The notes under the pieces are model-generated. The model had not been told where the DNA came from and did not search any database. It saw nothing but the letters and a program-made list of their open reading frames with translations. A stretch of 64,000 nucleotides of DNA from Bradymonas sediminis. Lineage in GTDB: Bacteria > Myxococcota_A > Bradymonadia > Bradymonadales > Bradymonadaceae. Numbering within the stretch: the first letter of the stretch is position 1; each line of letters begins with the position of its first letter. A program made the translations under genes and the position numbers. Of the stretch, positions 45,200 to 56,286 are shown piece by piece. Location of the stretch: the NCBI RefSeq assembly GCF_003258315.1, contig NZ_CP030032.1:2060001-2124000 (forward strand), in the 5' to 3' direction.

Positions 45200-45224
45200 G
45201 GTGCTGATATGCTGCGTCTACTGC

Positions 45225-45857
45225 TTACTCAGCCGGCGCAGCTTCTGCAGGTTCGGCGGCCGGCTTGCTCGCCGCGCCTGCTTTGGCGCTGATGAGCGGG
45301 GCCTTGAGCGAGTCGGCGTCGGGATAGCTCGTCGGCGTCATCAGCTCGTCGCTCTTAATCCAGGCCTGCATCGCCGGCAGCATCACTTCCTGCCAGGCGG
45401 TGGAGAGGCGGATCTCGAGGAACTCGCGGTACAGCGCGTCGAGGATCTCTTCGAGCTCGTCGAGCAGGTACATGCGCTCGTAGAATTGCTCGTTCTCTTC
45501 TTTGCTCAGCAGCGACGGGATCTTCACGCCGCTTAAGCCCAGGGTCTCGGCCTTGACGCGGAAGGCCCACTCACGACCTTCTTTGATGACGCATAATTTG
45601 GCCGACTGCACGCGTTTGCCCTCGCGCAAGGCTGTCTTGGCCTCCGGCGAGAAGGCCGGAGCGCCGCCGCGAAACGAGTTGCGCTCGGTCTCGGCCATAT
45701 ACGCTTCGAGCGTCAGCTGGTCGTCGAAAGACAGCTCGACGCGGTCGCCGCTCTGCATGTCGAAGACCCCGTCAAAGCACTCCGCCTTGAACCAGAGCCA
45801 CATCAGAAGCTCGCTGCCCAGAAAGGAGCGACTATTAATAAGATCGATTAAATCCAT
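45225..45857 (-). CDS. RdgC-associated conserved hypothetical protein
   Basis: 210 residues, cytoplasmic, with an Ala/Pro/Glu-rich tail. The start FLGSELLMWLWFKAECFDG and the block AKTALREGKRVQSAKLCVI look like a conserved family often found beside short RdgC-like genes in delta-type proteobacteria; this is from memory and not verified. DELEEILDALYREFLEIRLSTAWQ is a helical C-terminal block. It lies 82 bp downstream of the RdgC-like gene and converges with the fibro-slime gene across a terminator. The start at 45857 has only a weak GGA site. Function unknown; possibly acts with RdgC in DNA metabolism. Confidence 0.7.
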   Translation of the reverse strand: MDLIDLINSRSFLGSELLMWLWFKAECFDGVFDMQSGDRVELSFDDQLTLEAYMAETERNSFRGGAPAFSPEAKTALREGKRVQSAKLCVIKEGREWAFRVKAETLGLSGVKIPSLLSKEENEQFYERMYLLDELEEILDALYREFLEIRLSTAWQEVMLPAMQAWIKSDELMTPTSYPDADSLKAPLISAKAGAASKPAAEPAEAAPAE

Positions 45858-45939
45858 GAGATATATCCGTAAAGGTGCGAGAAAATTTTGGGTGCAAAAG
45901 ACGCATTATTTCGGCAAAGGGCAAAGCCCCGCGCGCCCC

Positions 45940-46566
45940 TTATGAAAGCTCCACGCCGACGAAGTTGCTCGGCTCGACCATCTTAAGCGCTTCGATATCT
46001 TCCTCGGCCAGCCCCGCCTCGACCGCGTTGATATACGGATTCGCCGGCAGGATTTGCAGGCCGAAGGTGTCTTCAAAGAATCCCTGGAAGAGCTCACAGG
46101 TCTTATTGGAGTGACTCCAAAAACGCACCCGACCGCTGCGCATATCCCAACTCATATCGGTGATGCGCATGCGCGGATATTGCTTCTCTTTGAGCCGACG
46201 CTTCACCATCTCTTTGATGTCGTCTTTCTCAAATTTCGACAGCTTGCGCTTCTTATTCTCGAGCATATATTCGCGCACAGCTTCCTCAAAATGCGCGTTG
46301 AGCAAGCCGGAGGGCACCGCGTAGCGGTCCTGGCGCAGGCTCAGGTTGATGAAGTGGTCAAAGAGCATCGCGTGCAGGTCAATCTGGCTCTGCAGCGGGC
46401 GGTCGACCACGACCCAACCGATCGACTCGTCCTCATCGTCGTCGGGCTCAAGCGGGCCAAAGGCGTGCTGCTCAACCGCGTGAACAAAACGCTCTTGCCA
46501 GTCCTCGGGAATCTCACCTTGAACATAAAAAACTTTATAAGAAAGGGTTCCTGAAATCGCGCCCAT
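45940..46566 (-). CDS. Short RdgC-like recombination-associated protein
   Basis: 208 residues from ATG 46566, chosen because GGAG lies seven bases upstream; the longer frame to 46599 lacks a site. GAISGTLSYKVFYVQGE, GWVVVDRPLQSQIDLHAMLFDHF, LENKKRKLSKFEKDDIKEMVKRRL and RMRITDMSWDMRSGRVRFWS follow the RdgC layout (PF04381). However, the protein is about 100 residues shorter than E. coli RdgC (303), which forms a DNA-encircling dimer that limits RecA. Whether the short form closes a ring is unknown. Probably co-transcribed with the following gene. Confidence 0.72.
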   Translation of the reverse strand: MGAISGTLSYKVFYVQGEIPEDWQERFVHAVEQHAFGPLEPDDDEDESIGWVVVDRPLQSQIDLHAMLFDHFINLSLRQDRYAVPSGLLNAHFEEAVREYMLENKKRKLSKFEKDDIKEMVKRRLKEKQYPRMRITDMSWDMRSGRVRFWSHSNKTCELFQGFFEDTFGLQILPANPYINAVEAGLAEEDIEALKMVEPSNFVGVELS

Positions 46567-46940
46567 GGGGTCTCCTTTTGTCGGTATATAAAAGGCCAAA
46601 ATCGCCTAGTCGTCTAACACGGCATGGTTAGCATCTTTGATCGTGCTTGTCAGGTTTTTAGTGCAATGGTGCCCACAAGGCATATATTTCGAAAATATTT
46701 TCAGGCGACGATCACCGCGCATTTTCCAACGCGATCTGGGCATTCAGGCCCCCAAAGGCCCGAAATTTATAGCCGCGCAGCCCCAATACACTTGTGGGTG
46801 CAGAGGCCAGTTGATACTTTGTGAACAGATAGAACAGATGTTGAATGCCGGGCGATAAGTCTTGACCTGAATCAAAATGACCTGCGTTCCCGTGTCACGG
46901 GCAGCGCGAAAGCATTGACCATTAAATGATCGGAGCGAAT
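46567..46940. other. Divergent intergenic region
   Basis: 374 bp with no convincing gene, between the leftward RdgC-like operon and the rightward TSP3 gene. Promoters of both are expected. GGAG at 46931-46934 is the ribosome binding site of the TSP3 gene. Confidence 0.5.
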
Positions 46941-48290
<1,350 letters not shown>

Positions 48291-48345
48291 GCTCGAGGTC
48301 ACTCTCTTGTGGGTGTAATGATCGGTATCAAATGCGCTGATAGCT

Positions 48346-48395
48346 AAAAAAGGGTGGTCGATCCGGGGTCCTTCCCGGCTCGGCCACCCTTTTTC
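48346..48395 (+). terminator. Rho-independent terminator of the TSP3 gene
   Basis: Outer stem AAAAAAGGGTGG with CCACCCTTTTT and an inner CCGGG/CCCGG stem, ending in a T run. Confidence 0.88.
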
Positions 48396-48497
48396 TTAGG
48401 AACGCCCCAACTTCCCCTTACCCTCGCCATTTATCAATGTCATACTGCAAGACATATCAGCTCGATGAAAACATCACGACGCCGGGAGTAGTAGAGG

Positions 48498-50702
48498 ATG
48501 AATAAGGCGGATTATATGACGCCGTGGACACGCTTGGCAGTCCTGGCTGCCGTCGGCTGCATCACTGCGCTCGCCGGGTGCACCGAGGCCCGACTGCAGA
48601 AGCAGGCGCCTCAGGTGCTCGCCTCCCTCGATGATAACCTGCGCGTCAAAGGGCGCTTCTGCACCGAGCGAAGCGGCGAGGTGACCTTTCCAGTTAAGGT
48701 GCTCTACCTCATCGACCAGTCGGCCTCCCTGCAGTGCACCGACAGCGGGCAGAACCGCTTCGCTGCCCTGCGGAAATCGGTCAACACGCTGCGGGCAAAC
48801 CCAAATACCGAATTCGCCTTTATCGGGTTCTCCTCCTGGTCACGCCAGGTTGAGTTCACCCGCAATCGCGACGACGTCGCCGAATTCCTCGACCCCAACC
48901 AGGGCCTGGGACCTGCCACCGATTACCAGGGCGCGCTGGCCACGGCGATTCGCGTGCTCGAGAGCGATATGCTCGACGTCGGCCCGGCCGAGCGCGCGCG
49001 CACTCGCTACCAGGTCGTCTTTGTCAGCGACGGCGTCCCCGAGCCGCGCTGCAACGCCGGCTGCGAAGATGACCGCACGACCTGCAGTGACGGCATCGAC
49101 AACGACGGCGACGGCCTCATCGACTCCCAAGACCCAGACTGCGCAAATATCGAGGATAACTCCCTGCATCCCGACAATCTCTACGGTGTGTGCAACACCA
49201 CCGAAGAGGTCCCCGACGACGTCTACGTCGATATGACCGGGCGCTGCCCCGCGTATAATCAACCGGGGCAAATCCGCCGGCGCATCGAGGAGTTGCTTAG
49301 CCTCAAGGAGACCTATTCGGTCGGTGGGCTCGTGATGAACACCGTCCTGCTTTTTTCGCCCCAGGAAGTCGTCAACCAGGTCTGCCCGGACGCGTCTGCT
49401 TCCTTCGGCTACGAGAAGACCCAGGCCGAGTCCCTGCTGCGCGAGATGGCCATGCAAGGGGAGGGGACCTTTCGCGACGTAAACCTGAATCGGGAGAACG
49501 ACGACTTTTTGCAATTCGACATCACCTCGCTTAAGGCCGAGCAGACGCTCACCTCAATGATGGCCACCAATACCAACGCGCGCCGCGACGCCGCCGCGCT
49601 CGAGGTCGACACCGACGGCGACGGGCTCTCCGACCGCCTGGAGCGCGAGCTCAACTCCGACCCGCACAAATGGGACACCGACGGCGATGGCTACGGCGAT
49701 CTCTTCGAGTATATCCACCGCGCCGAGGGCTTTTCGCTCACCGACGCCAACCGCCCGGCCATCGCCTGCGATGATGACGAAGACCGCGACGGCGACGGGC
49801 TCAACGGCTGCGAAGAAGCGTTCTTGGGCACCAGCACATTGCTGCCCGATACCGACGGCGATGGCATCTGGGATTGGTATGAGATGCTCAACGGCACCGA
49901 CCCGCTGATCGCCGACGCCCACGGCGACCTCGACTTCGACGGCGTCACCAACGCCGACGAAATCTACGGCGGCACGTCACCCAACTTCGCCGACCCGGAA
50001 GTCTACCGCGACCAGCATATCATCTACGGCCTCGAAGACCGCGGCCTGATGCAGGTCGACCGCGCCGACTCCACCCCCGAAGACCCGCGCTCCGACGAGC
50101 GCCATTGCTATGATTACGATATCCGCCGCATCCCGCTGGTCGTCACGCCGGTGCCGCGCCAACGCGGGCGAAACCGGGTGCTGATCTACACCGACGAGCG
50201 CCCGGCGCGCGTCGGCGGGGCCACCGGCGAGACCCGGGTGGCGTGCTTCGAGGCATTTTACGATGGCGCGAATCTCAAAAGTCCGCAATCCGGCGTCATC
50301 GACACCTCCGTCGAAGCCCTCGAGGGCGTGCGCGAGCGACTCGCTACAGCCTTTGAGGGGCTCGAGTCCTGCGCCTATTTCGACCCCGAGGCGCCGCTGA
50401 CCCGCGACGCCATCACCGAGGTGGTCGAGACCTGCATGCCGCCGAAGATCGCGCTTCAAACACGGCTCTACCCGCAGGAAGAGCTCATCACGCTGATTGA
50501 GTCGACGGTGCAGGGCGACCTGACCCCGAAGATCCCGCATCACCCGCACGCGCTATTCGTGCCGATTCAGAATTTCAGACCCGACCGCGATTGCCATCGC
50601 CCCTGGGAATTTGACCTGCTCGAGGACTTTATCGACAAGATTGAGAGCGCCTGCCAGACCTGCCCGGGTATCGACGCCGCCGCATCGGAGGAGTCCCAAT
50701 GA
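48498..50702 (+). CDS. vWA-domain lipoprotein with TSP3-type Ca2+ loops (copy 1)
   Basis: 734 residues; lipobox LAGC (Cys28). ATG 48516 is an alternative start with AAGG upstream. The vWA domain (about 70-320) carries a MIDAS start Asp-Gln-Ser-Ala-Ser (YLIDQSASLQC) and VVFVSDGVPEPRC. It is interrupted by a Cys-containing Asp-rich insert (CSDGIDNDGDGLIDSQDPDC). TSP3-like loops (DTDGDGLSDRLERELNSDPHKWDTDGDG...) fill about 370-500. The C-terminal domain ends the protein. It is paralogous to the next gene in every segment. The stop overlaps the next start, so it heads a five-lipoprotein operon. Inferred role: surface adhesin or envelope assembly. Confidence 0.87.
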   Translation: MNKADYMTPWTRLAVLAAVGCITALAGCTEARLQKQAPQVLASLDDNLRVKGRFCTERSGEVTFPVKVLYLIDQSASLQCTDSGQNRFAALRKSVNTLRANPNTEFAFIGFSSWSRQVEFTRNRDDVAEFLDPNQGLGPATDYQGALATAIRVLESDMLDVGPAERARTRYQVVFVSDGVPEPRCNAGCEDDRTTCSDGIDNDGDGLIDSQDPDCANIEDNSLHPDNLYGVCNTTEEVPDDVYVDMTGRCPAYNQPGQIRRRIEELLSLKETYSVGGLVMNTVLLFSPQEVVNQVCPDASASFGYEKTQAESLLREMAMQGEGTFRDVNLNRENDDFLQFDITSLKAEQTLTSMMATNTNARRDAAALEVDTDGDGLSDRLERELNSDPHKWDTDGDGYGDLFEYIHRAEGFSLTDANRPAIACDDDEDRDGDGLNGCEEAFLGTSTLLPDTDGDGIWDWYEMLNGTDPLIADAHGDLDFDGVTNADEIYGGTSPNFADPEVYRDQHIIYGLEDRGLMQVDRADSTPEDPRSDERHCYDYDIRRIPLVVTPVPRQRGRNRVLIYTDERPARVGGATGETRVACFEAFYDGANLKSPQSGVIDTSVEALEGVRERLATAFEGLESCAYFDPEAPLTRDAITEVVETCMPPKIALQTRLYPQEELITLIESTVQGDLTPKIPHHPHALFVPIQNFRPDRDCHRPWEFDLLEDFIDKIESACQTCPGIDAAASEESQ

Positions 50703-52765
50703 TGCGCGGAATCGCCCCAATTTATCTTCTCTTTATCGGCCTATTTCTCGTCACCGGCTGCACCAACGCGAAGCTGGAGAAGTTGCCCGCCAAGGCGGCG
50801 CTGCAACGCGACGATAAGTTGGCCATCTCCGGCGAAATCTGCACGCTGGACCCGGAGACGCTGACCTTTCCGCTGCGCGTAATTTTCGTGGTCGACAGCT
50901 CGGTCTCCATGGAGATCACCGACCCGCCGGACCCTATCACCGGCGAAACCGGCCGCGAGCGCGCGGTGCGCGAGACCTGGACCCGCTTGCTCGACCAGGG
51001 CGCGGCCGGCGCGCGCTTTAGCGTGATCCGATTCTCCTCGCAGGCCCAGCCCCTCACCGGCACTGACCTCAACGGCGACGGGGCGGTCGACACCTATTTT
51101 AGCGCCGACCGCGCGCGCCTAAGCCAGGCCACCCAGGCCCTCGGCGTCACCGACCGAACCACCAACTATATCAACGCCTTAGGCGAGGCCTATTACGAGA
51201 TCCGCACCGAGCTGGTCCAGGCAGAGCAGGAGAGCCTGCCGCTGAGCAATTACCAGGTGATCTTCTTGTCCGACGGCCTGCCGGACGTCGACTCCACCGA
51301 GGACCGCGGCAACTCCAACGAGAATATCCTGGAGGCGGTCGAGGCGCTTCGCGAGTTGACCGAGACCTTTAAGGTCGGAAAATTCGGCTTTCACACCGCC
51401 TACCTCGCCTCACAAAACGCGACCTTTAATGAGCAAGCCACCTCGCTTTTGCAGGGCATGGCCGACGTCGGCGGCGGGAATTTCCGCAGCTTCCCCAACG
51501 GCGAGCAGCTCAACTTTCTCTTCGTCGACTTTACGGTGTTGAAGCGCATCTTCACGCTGCGCGCGCTCATCGGCACCAACCAGAACGCGGTGCTCAGCGT
51601 CGCTCAGATCCCTGAGTGGGCCAAGAAACCGGAGCCTGTCGAAGAAGAGCCGACGCCAGACGCAGGCGACGGCGATATCACCGAGGATGACGCAGGCGCG
51701 GACGTCTCTGAAGAATCGGACGCCGATGGTGACGCCGGCGCAGACAGCGATGTCGAAGAAGTCGTCGTGCCGACCCTTCATCCCTACAGCTTTAGCGACA
51801 TCAACGGCGACGGCTATCCGGGGTGCGGCGAGCCGCTGTCGGACACCGACGGCGACGGCCTCTCCGATATGGCAGAACTCGCCCTGGGCAGCGACCCACT
51901 GGTGCCCGACACCGATGACGACGGCCTGAGTGACTTTTTGGAGTGGAGCTACCGCGAGTCGGGCTTCGACCTGCTCGACCCGTCAGACGCGCGCTGCTAC
52001 GTGCCCGAAGTCTGCGAAAACCCCGACGAAAACGGCGTCTGTGAATGCCTCTTTGATGCCAATAGTGATGGCATTTGCGATTGCGTGGACGACCCGAACC
52101 TGACCTGTGTCGATGACATCGGAAGCGACTGCGTTGATCTTGACGCCGACGGCTTTTGCGATTGTCCCGACCTCAATAATGACGGGCGCTGCGACTATGA
52201 AGACAGCGACAACGACGGGCTCAACGACTGCGAAGAGGTCTTTTACGGCAGCGCGCAAAACGGCGTGGACTCCGACGCCGACGGCTTGCCCGACCGCATC
52301 GAGGTTCGCTTCGGCACCAGCCCGGTCGAGAACGACCTCAACGGCGACCTCGACGCCGACAGCACGTCCAATGGCATCGAGGTCCTGAGCAATACCGACC
52401 CGCTCTGCGACGACTCCGAGACCCGCTCACGCGGCGCCTACCAATACGAGCTTAACAAGACCGGCATCGACGCCGGGCGCACCTGCTATACGTTTAAAGT
52501 CGAGAATATCACGCTCTTACCGACGCTCGAGAACCCCGCGGCGACCTATCCCGGAAACGGCTGGAATCGCATCCTGGTCTATGCCGGCGGCGTCGCGTTT
52601 GACTCGCCAAACTCTTTTGCCCGCTACCGGGTGGCGTGTGTGATGGCGAATTATTATCCCGATGGAAATTATCGAAATCCGCCCAGCGGACGCGTTCAAT
52701 TAGATGAGTCGGATTTTGTGGAGGTCGCAGATTTTAACGCTGACGAAGATTGTAAATGGCCCTGA
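50699..52765 (+). CDS. vWA-domain lipoprotein with TSP3-type Ca2+ loops (copy 2)
   Basis: 688 residues; lipobox VTGC (Cys21). N-terminal TNAKLEKLPAKAALQRDDKLAISG parallels copy 1. The vWA MIDAS is VVDSSVSME (Asp-Ser-Ser-Val-Ser), with FLSDGLPDVDS later. An acidic spacer rich in Asp/Glu/Ala (about 310-360) precedes TSP3 loops (SDTDGDGLSDMAELALGSDPL...) and a Cys-containing Asp-rich segment (CECLFDANSDGICDCVDDPN). The C-terminal domain (GWNRILVYAGG...RYRVACVMANYY) matches that of copy 1 (GRNRVLIYTDE...ETRVACFEAFY). Coupled to copy 1 by a 4-bp overlap; its last 62 bp overlap the next reading frame. Confidence 0.87.
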   Translation: MMRGIAPIYLLFIGLFLVTGCTNAKLEKLPAKAALQRDDKLAISGEICTLDPETLTFPLRVIFVVDSSVSMEITDPPDPITGETGRERAVRETWTRLLDQGAAGARFSVIRFSSQAQPLTGTDLNGDGAVDTYFSADRARLSQATQALGVTDRTTNYINALGEAYYEIRTELVQAEQESLPLSNYQVIFLSDGLPDVDSTEDRGNSNENILEAVEALRELTETFKVGKFGFHTAYLASQNATFNEQATSLLQGMADVGGGNFRSFPNGEQLNFLFVDFTVLKRIFTLRALIGTNQNAVLSVAQIPEWAKKPEPVEEEPTPDAGDGDITEDDAGADVSEESDADGDAGADSDVEEVVVPTLHPYSFSDINGDGYPGCGEPLSDTDGDGLSDMAELALGSDPLVPDTDDDGLSDFLEWSYRESGFDLLDPSDARCYVPEVCENPDENGVCECLFDANSDGICDCVDDPNLTCVDDIGSDCVDLDADGFCDCPDLNNDGRCDYEDSDNDGLNDCEEVFYGSAQNGVDSDADGLPDRIEVRFGTSPVENDLNGDLDADSTSNGIEVLSNTDPLCDDSETRSRGAYQYELNKTGIDAGRTCYTFKVENITLLPTLENPAATYPGNGWNRILVYAGGVAFDSPNSFARYRVACVMANYYPDGNYRNPPSGRVQLDESDFVEVADFNADEDCKWP

Positions 52766-54860
52766 GCTTCGGTCGCTTTTAGCCGGACTCTTAGTGGCAT
52801 CGATGGCGAGCGTGGGGTGCAGCGGAGACGAAGGCGAGGGCGATCTTGTCATCGACGCCGGGATTCTGAGTTGCCAACGCGACGAGCATTCCAAGCCCGA
52901 GGCAGCGGTGCCCCTGGGCGTTGGCACGCCCGAGAGCGGCTATATCTGCCCGGAAGGCGATCGCGATTGGTATACGCTCGAGATCCCCGCCGATAAGACC
53001 GTCCTCGAGGTCTCCCTGGCGATGGATATCCCGCTGAGCCCGGTCGAGATCAACTATACGGTGTGGACTATAAACGAGGCTGGCAAGCCCGGCTCGGTGG
53101 CGGCCGCGCCGCCCTTTACCAGCGTCGGCTCCGAGCTTCAGAATATCCACTGCCTCGACCCGGGCAGCTATCTGCTCCAGATCAACGACGCCGCCGACGA
53201 CTCCTCGGACCTTCGAAACCCCTACGCGGTCACGGTCAATACCCGCGCCGACCAGGACCAAAACGAGCCGAATAACGCCGAGGAATCCGCCACCGCGCTC
53301 AGCTCAGGGCAAACCGTCACGGGCTATATCACCTGTCCGGGCGACCACGACCAATTCAAATTGGAGGTCCCCGCCGGCAACCTGCTCAAGATTCATTTTG
53401 AGACCGAGATCAGCGACTACGAGCCGATGGTCACGCTTCGCGACAGCGAAGGGCGCGTCCTCGCCATTGAGTTGAACCGCTCCGGGCGCGTGCAGGCCAC
53501 GACCTTTGACCGCTATATCACCTTGCCCGACGGTGGCACCTATTATGTGAGCGTGTCGGACGATGATGACTATGACGCCGACCCGGACACGCCCTATGCG
53601 TTGACGGTCGACTTCGTCACCGACACCGATCCCAACGAGCCGAATAACACCCCCGACACCGCTACCGAGCTCAGCAGCACCGCGTTGTCCTGCGCAAACG
53701 CCTGGTCCAGTTGGACCGAGATGACCGGCACCATCGGCGCCCCCGGGGATAACGATTGGTTCCGCGTTCCGCTGCAAAATTGCACTGGCGGCATCCTTGA
53801 GGCGCACGTCGAATTCGACACCTCCGGCATGTCCAACGCCGAAAAATGGGCGTTCAATTCGCAGGTGCAAGCGGCGGTCACGATGGTCTTCCCGGAGCCC
53901 AACTCGGCTTGCAACCAGGACTCCGATTGCGGCGCCTTGCAGCTTAGCTGCCAGGACTCGCTGGACTGCGCCGGCGTCTTCGAGCAATGCCTGCCGGAGG
54001 GGTTGTGCGCGGGCGCGTCGGTGTGTTTGCCCAGCGGATTCTGCGGGGCGAACCGCGCCCAGCGCCGCTACGAGTGCAACCCGCGCTTCCCGGAGTGCCG
54101 CGCCGCCACCCAGCCGCTCCCGCCGGCGAACCTGGCGAGCTTCGCGGCGCCGCTGCCGGCCGTGTCAGAGGTCTTCTTGCGCGTCAGTGATTATCAATCC
54201 GACGGCGCAGCCCCGGACACCACATACCGACTGCGCGTGCGCACCCGCCAGGACCCGGACCCCCACGAGCCGTCAAACCTCTTCACCAATCAGCTCAACC
54301 TGAACACCGCGACCGGGCGAAACCGGGAGCTCGCGGCCTCAGTGCCCGTCTACGACTGCACCGGCGCCAACCCGTCCTGCTGCAGCAACCAACCCTGGAC
54401 CACCGGCATGATCGCCTACGAGAACGACCTGGACTGGTACGGCTACGAGCACCCATGCCCGGGCGAGGATTGTCTGCTGAAATTCCATTACCGCGTCGAC
54501 GCCGGCCCGGTCGACACCGTCATGAATGTGTACACCGGCTCCAACCCTTGGATCACGGTGCTCCCAAACGAGCAATCGGTCACGCATCCAGCCATCAGCG
54601 GCTCAATCGGCGGCACCGCCACCAGCGACCGCTGCCTCTATTCCTTCCAGGGCCACGACGGGCCAGACGCCCAAACGCCCTATCAATACGGCGTGCTGGT
54701 GCGCGATCTGCGCGAGCTGTACTCCGACGAGCTCACGCCAACCCCGGAGTCGCGCGATTGGGCGCCCGAACAAAGTTATTCATTCTGCATCGAGAAGGTT
54801 TTTAATGGCTGTCAGGCGCCCTGCGCGGTGGCCTCCAATGGCGAATGCACAACTCCCTAA
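52704..54860 (+). CDS. Lipoprotein with PPC-type (pre-peptidase C-terminal) beta-sandwich repeats
   Basis: 718 residues counted from ATG 52704. The true start may be later: GGAGG at 52720-52724 lies inside this frame, but no good start codon follows it at the right distance. The signal sequence ends with lipobox-like SVGC. Four or so PPC-like sandwiches recur, with the motif D-x-NEPNN-x-x-x-x-A-T-x-L and PGDxDxF/WFxxEVP (e.g. DPNEPNNTPDTATELSS). A Cys-rich insert (about 395-470) interrupts the third. PPC domains are normally secreted binding modules. No protease motif is present. Strong overlap with the preceding gene implies co-translation. Confidence 0.85.
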   Translation: MSRILWRSQILTLTKIVNGPELRSLLAGLLVASMASVGCSGDEGEGDLVIDAGILSCQRDEHSKPEAAVPLGVGTPESGYICPEGDRDWYTLEIPADKTVLEVSLAMDIPLSPVEINYTVWTINEAGKPGSVAAAPPFTSVGSELQNIHCLDPGSYLLQINDAADDSSDLRNPYAVTVNTRADQDQNEPNNAEESATALSSGQTVTGYITCPGDHDQFKLEVPAGNLLKIHFETEISDYEPMVTLRDSEGRVLAIELNRSGRVQATTFDRYITLPDGGTYYVSVSDDDDYDADPDTPYALTVDFVTDTDPNEPNNTPDTATELSSTALSCANAWSSWTEMTGTIGAPGDNDWFRVPLQNCTGGILEAHVEFDTSGMSNAEKWAFNSQVQAAVTMVFPEPNSACNQDSDCGALQLSCQDSLDCAGVFEQCLPEGLCAGASVCLPSGFCGANRAQRRYECNPRFPECRAATQPLPPANLASFAAPLPAVSEVFLRVSDYQSDGAAPDTTYRLRVRTRQDPDPHEPSNLFTNQLNLNTATGRNRELAASVPVYDCTGANPSCCSNQPWTTGMIAYENDLDWYGYEHPCPGEDCLLKFHYRVDAGPVDTVMNVYTGSNPWITVLPNEQSVTHPAISGSIGGTATSDRCLYSFQGHDGPDAQTPYQYGVLVRDLRELYSDELTPTPESRDWAPEQSYSFCIEKVFNGCQAPCAVASNGECTTP

Positions 54861-54870
54861 GGTTCTTTTT

Positions 54871-56286
54871 ATGCGACGTTTCTCCCTGGCACTCGCCCTC
54901 TGCGGCGGACTTTGTCTGAGCGGCTGCTCCGATGACCCCAACGCCACCCCGACCCCCGACGCCGGGGTGGACGCCGGCGACAAACCCGACACGTCCACAC
55001 CCACGCCGACCTGGGTCGACTATGCCATCGGCTCCGGCGAGGTTGGCATCACGCCGCGCCTGGCCGTCTCGCCGAGCGGCGAGGTGGGCGTCGCATATTA
55101 TGCCAGCAACCCCTTTGAGGGCGAGCTCTGCGAGACAGTGGGCTCGGGCGATCCGCCGGTCGAGCTCTTCTGGACGCTCTATTATAGCCACGCCGGGCTG
55201 AGCGCCGCCGACGCATCCGACTGGCAGCGCGAGGAAGTCGCCGACATTTTGAGCATCGCCGAGCCCAACGGCCTGGCCTTCGCGTTTAGCCCAGACTCCA
55301 CCGCCCATATCAGCTCCATCTCGGGCGAAGCCCTGGAAATGCCGTCTTATTGCGGCGCCAATGATGTGGGCCTTTTTCGCCGAAACGCCGCCCAGGATTG
55401 GGCGCTCGAGACCGCGGTGGCCACCAGCGGCGAGGCTGCCACCGGTGAGCCCGCCAGTGATTATGGCGAAGTCGTCGGCTATTGGCCGGCGCTGGCCTTC
55501 GACTCAAATGGCGCCCCGTTTATCGCGTACAAAGATGTCCACGCCGGCGGGCTGCAGGGCGACGACCGAAAGCGCGCCGACCTTGAGTTGGCGCATCGAA
55601 ACGGCGCATGGAGCGCGCGCGCGGTCGATATAGGGCAGGGCGCTGGCGACTATAATTCCATCGCCGTCGACGCCCAGGACCGCCCGATCATCGCCTATTA
55701 TAACCCGGTGGAGTCCGCCGACTCGGGCGAGTCGAAGCTTGGTATCTGGGTCACGCGCCCCGACGCCAACGATGAATTCGAAAAGGTGCGCCTCTTCAAC
55801 CAGGCGACATCCCGCGGGCTCAGCCTGCGGATTCACCCCGACGACGACCTCGCCCGGGTGATCTTTTATAATTCCCGCGAGGGCTACCCCCAACTCTTCA
55901 CCCAGGTCAGCGAGACCGAATTCGGCTCGCTTAGCAACGGCTGGGAGAAGCGCGACATCGGCGACGCGCGCTTCGACGAGGGCTACGACCTCAGCCTGGC
56001 CATTAACCCGCGCGGCAACCTCGCCGCGGCCTATTATCGCTGCGCCAAAGTCGTCGCCGGATTGGGCAATTGCGCCTCGGCCGACGACGCGCTCATCTTC
56101 GCCTACGAGGACGCCGGCGAGTGGACCCAGGAGATCGTCGATGAGGGCGCCGAGGGCTTGTGCGGGCGAAACCCGAGCCTTGCCTTTGACGCCGACGGTC
56201 AGGCGCATATCGCCTACGAATGCGAAGAGCTCGTCGACGGCAAGCTCCAAACCCAGCTCAAATACGCCAGGCGAAAAGCGCTATGA
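54871..56286 (+). CDS. Lipoprotein with beta-propeller-like repeats
   Basis: 471 residues from ATG 54871, which yields a signal peptide with lipobox LSGC. AAGG overlapping the previous stop serves as ribosome binding site. The longer frame from 54526 lies in the previous gene. At least five repeats of the form (S/A)xAVDxxxxPxIAYY are visible (RLAVSPSGEVGVAYY, AFDSNGAPFIAYKD, IAVDAQDRPIIAYYN, AINPRGNLAAAYYR, AFDADGQAHIAYE), suggesting a propeller fold. No catalytic residues are recognised. Ten bases separate it from the preceding gene, and its stop overlaps the next start. Confidence 0.83.
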   Translation: MRRFSLALALCGGLCLSGCSDDPNATPTPDAGVDAGDKPDTSTPTPTWVDYAIGSGEVGITPRLAVSPSGEVGVAYYASNPFEGELCETVGSGDPPVELFWTLYYSHAGLSAADASDWQREEVADILSIAEPNGLAFAFSPDSTAHISSISGEALEMPSYCGANDVGLFRRNAAQDWALETAVATSGEAATGEPASDYGEVVGYWPALAFDSNGAPFIAYKDVHAGGLQGDDRKRADLELAHRNGAWSARAVDIGQGAGDYNSIAVDAQDRPIIAYYNPVESADSGESKLGIWVTRPDANDEFEKVRLFNQATSRGLSLRIHPDDDLARVIFYNSREGYPQLFTQVSETEFGSLSNGWEKRDIGDARFDEGYDLSLAINPRGNLAAAYYRCAKVVAGLGNCASADDALIFAYEDAGEWTQEIVDEGAEGLCGRNPSLAFDADGQAHIAYECEELVDGKLQTQLKYARRKAL

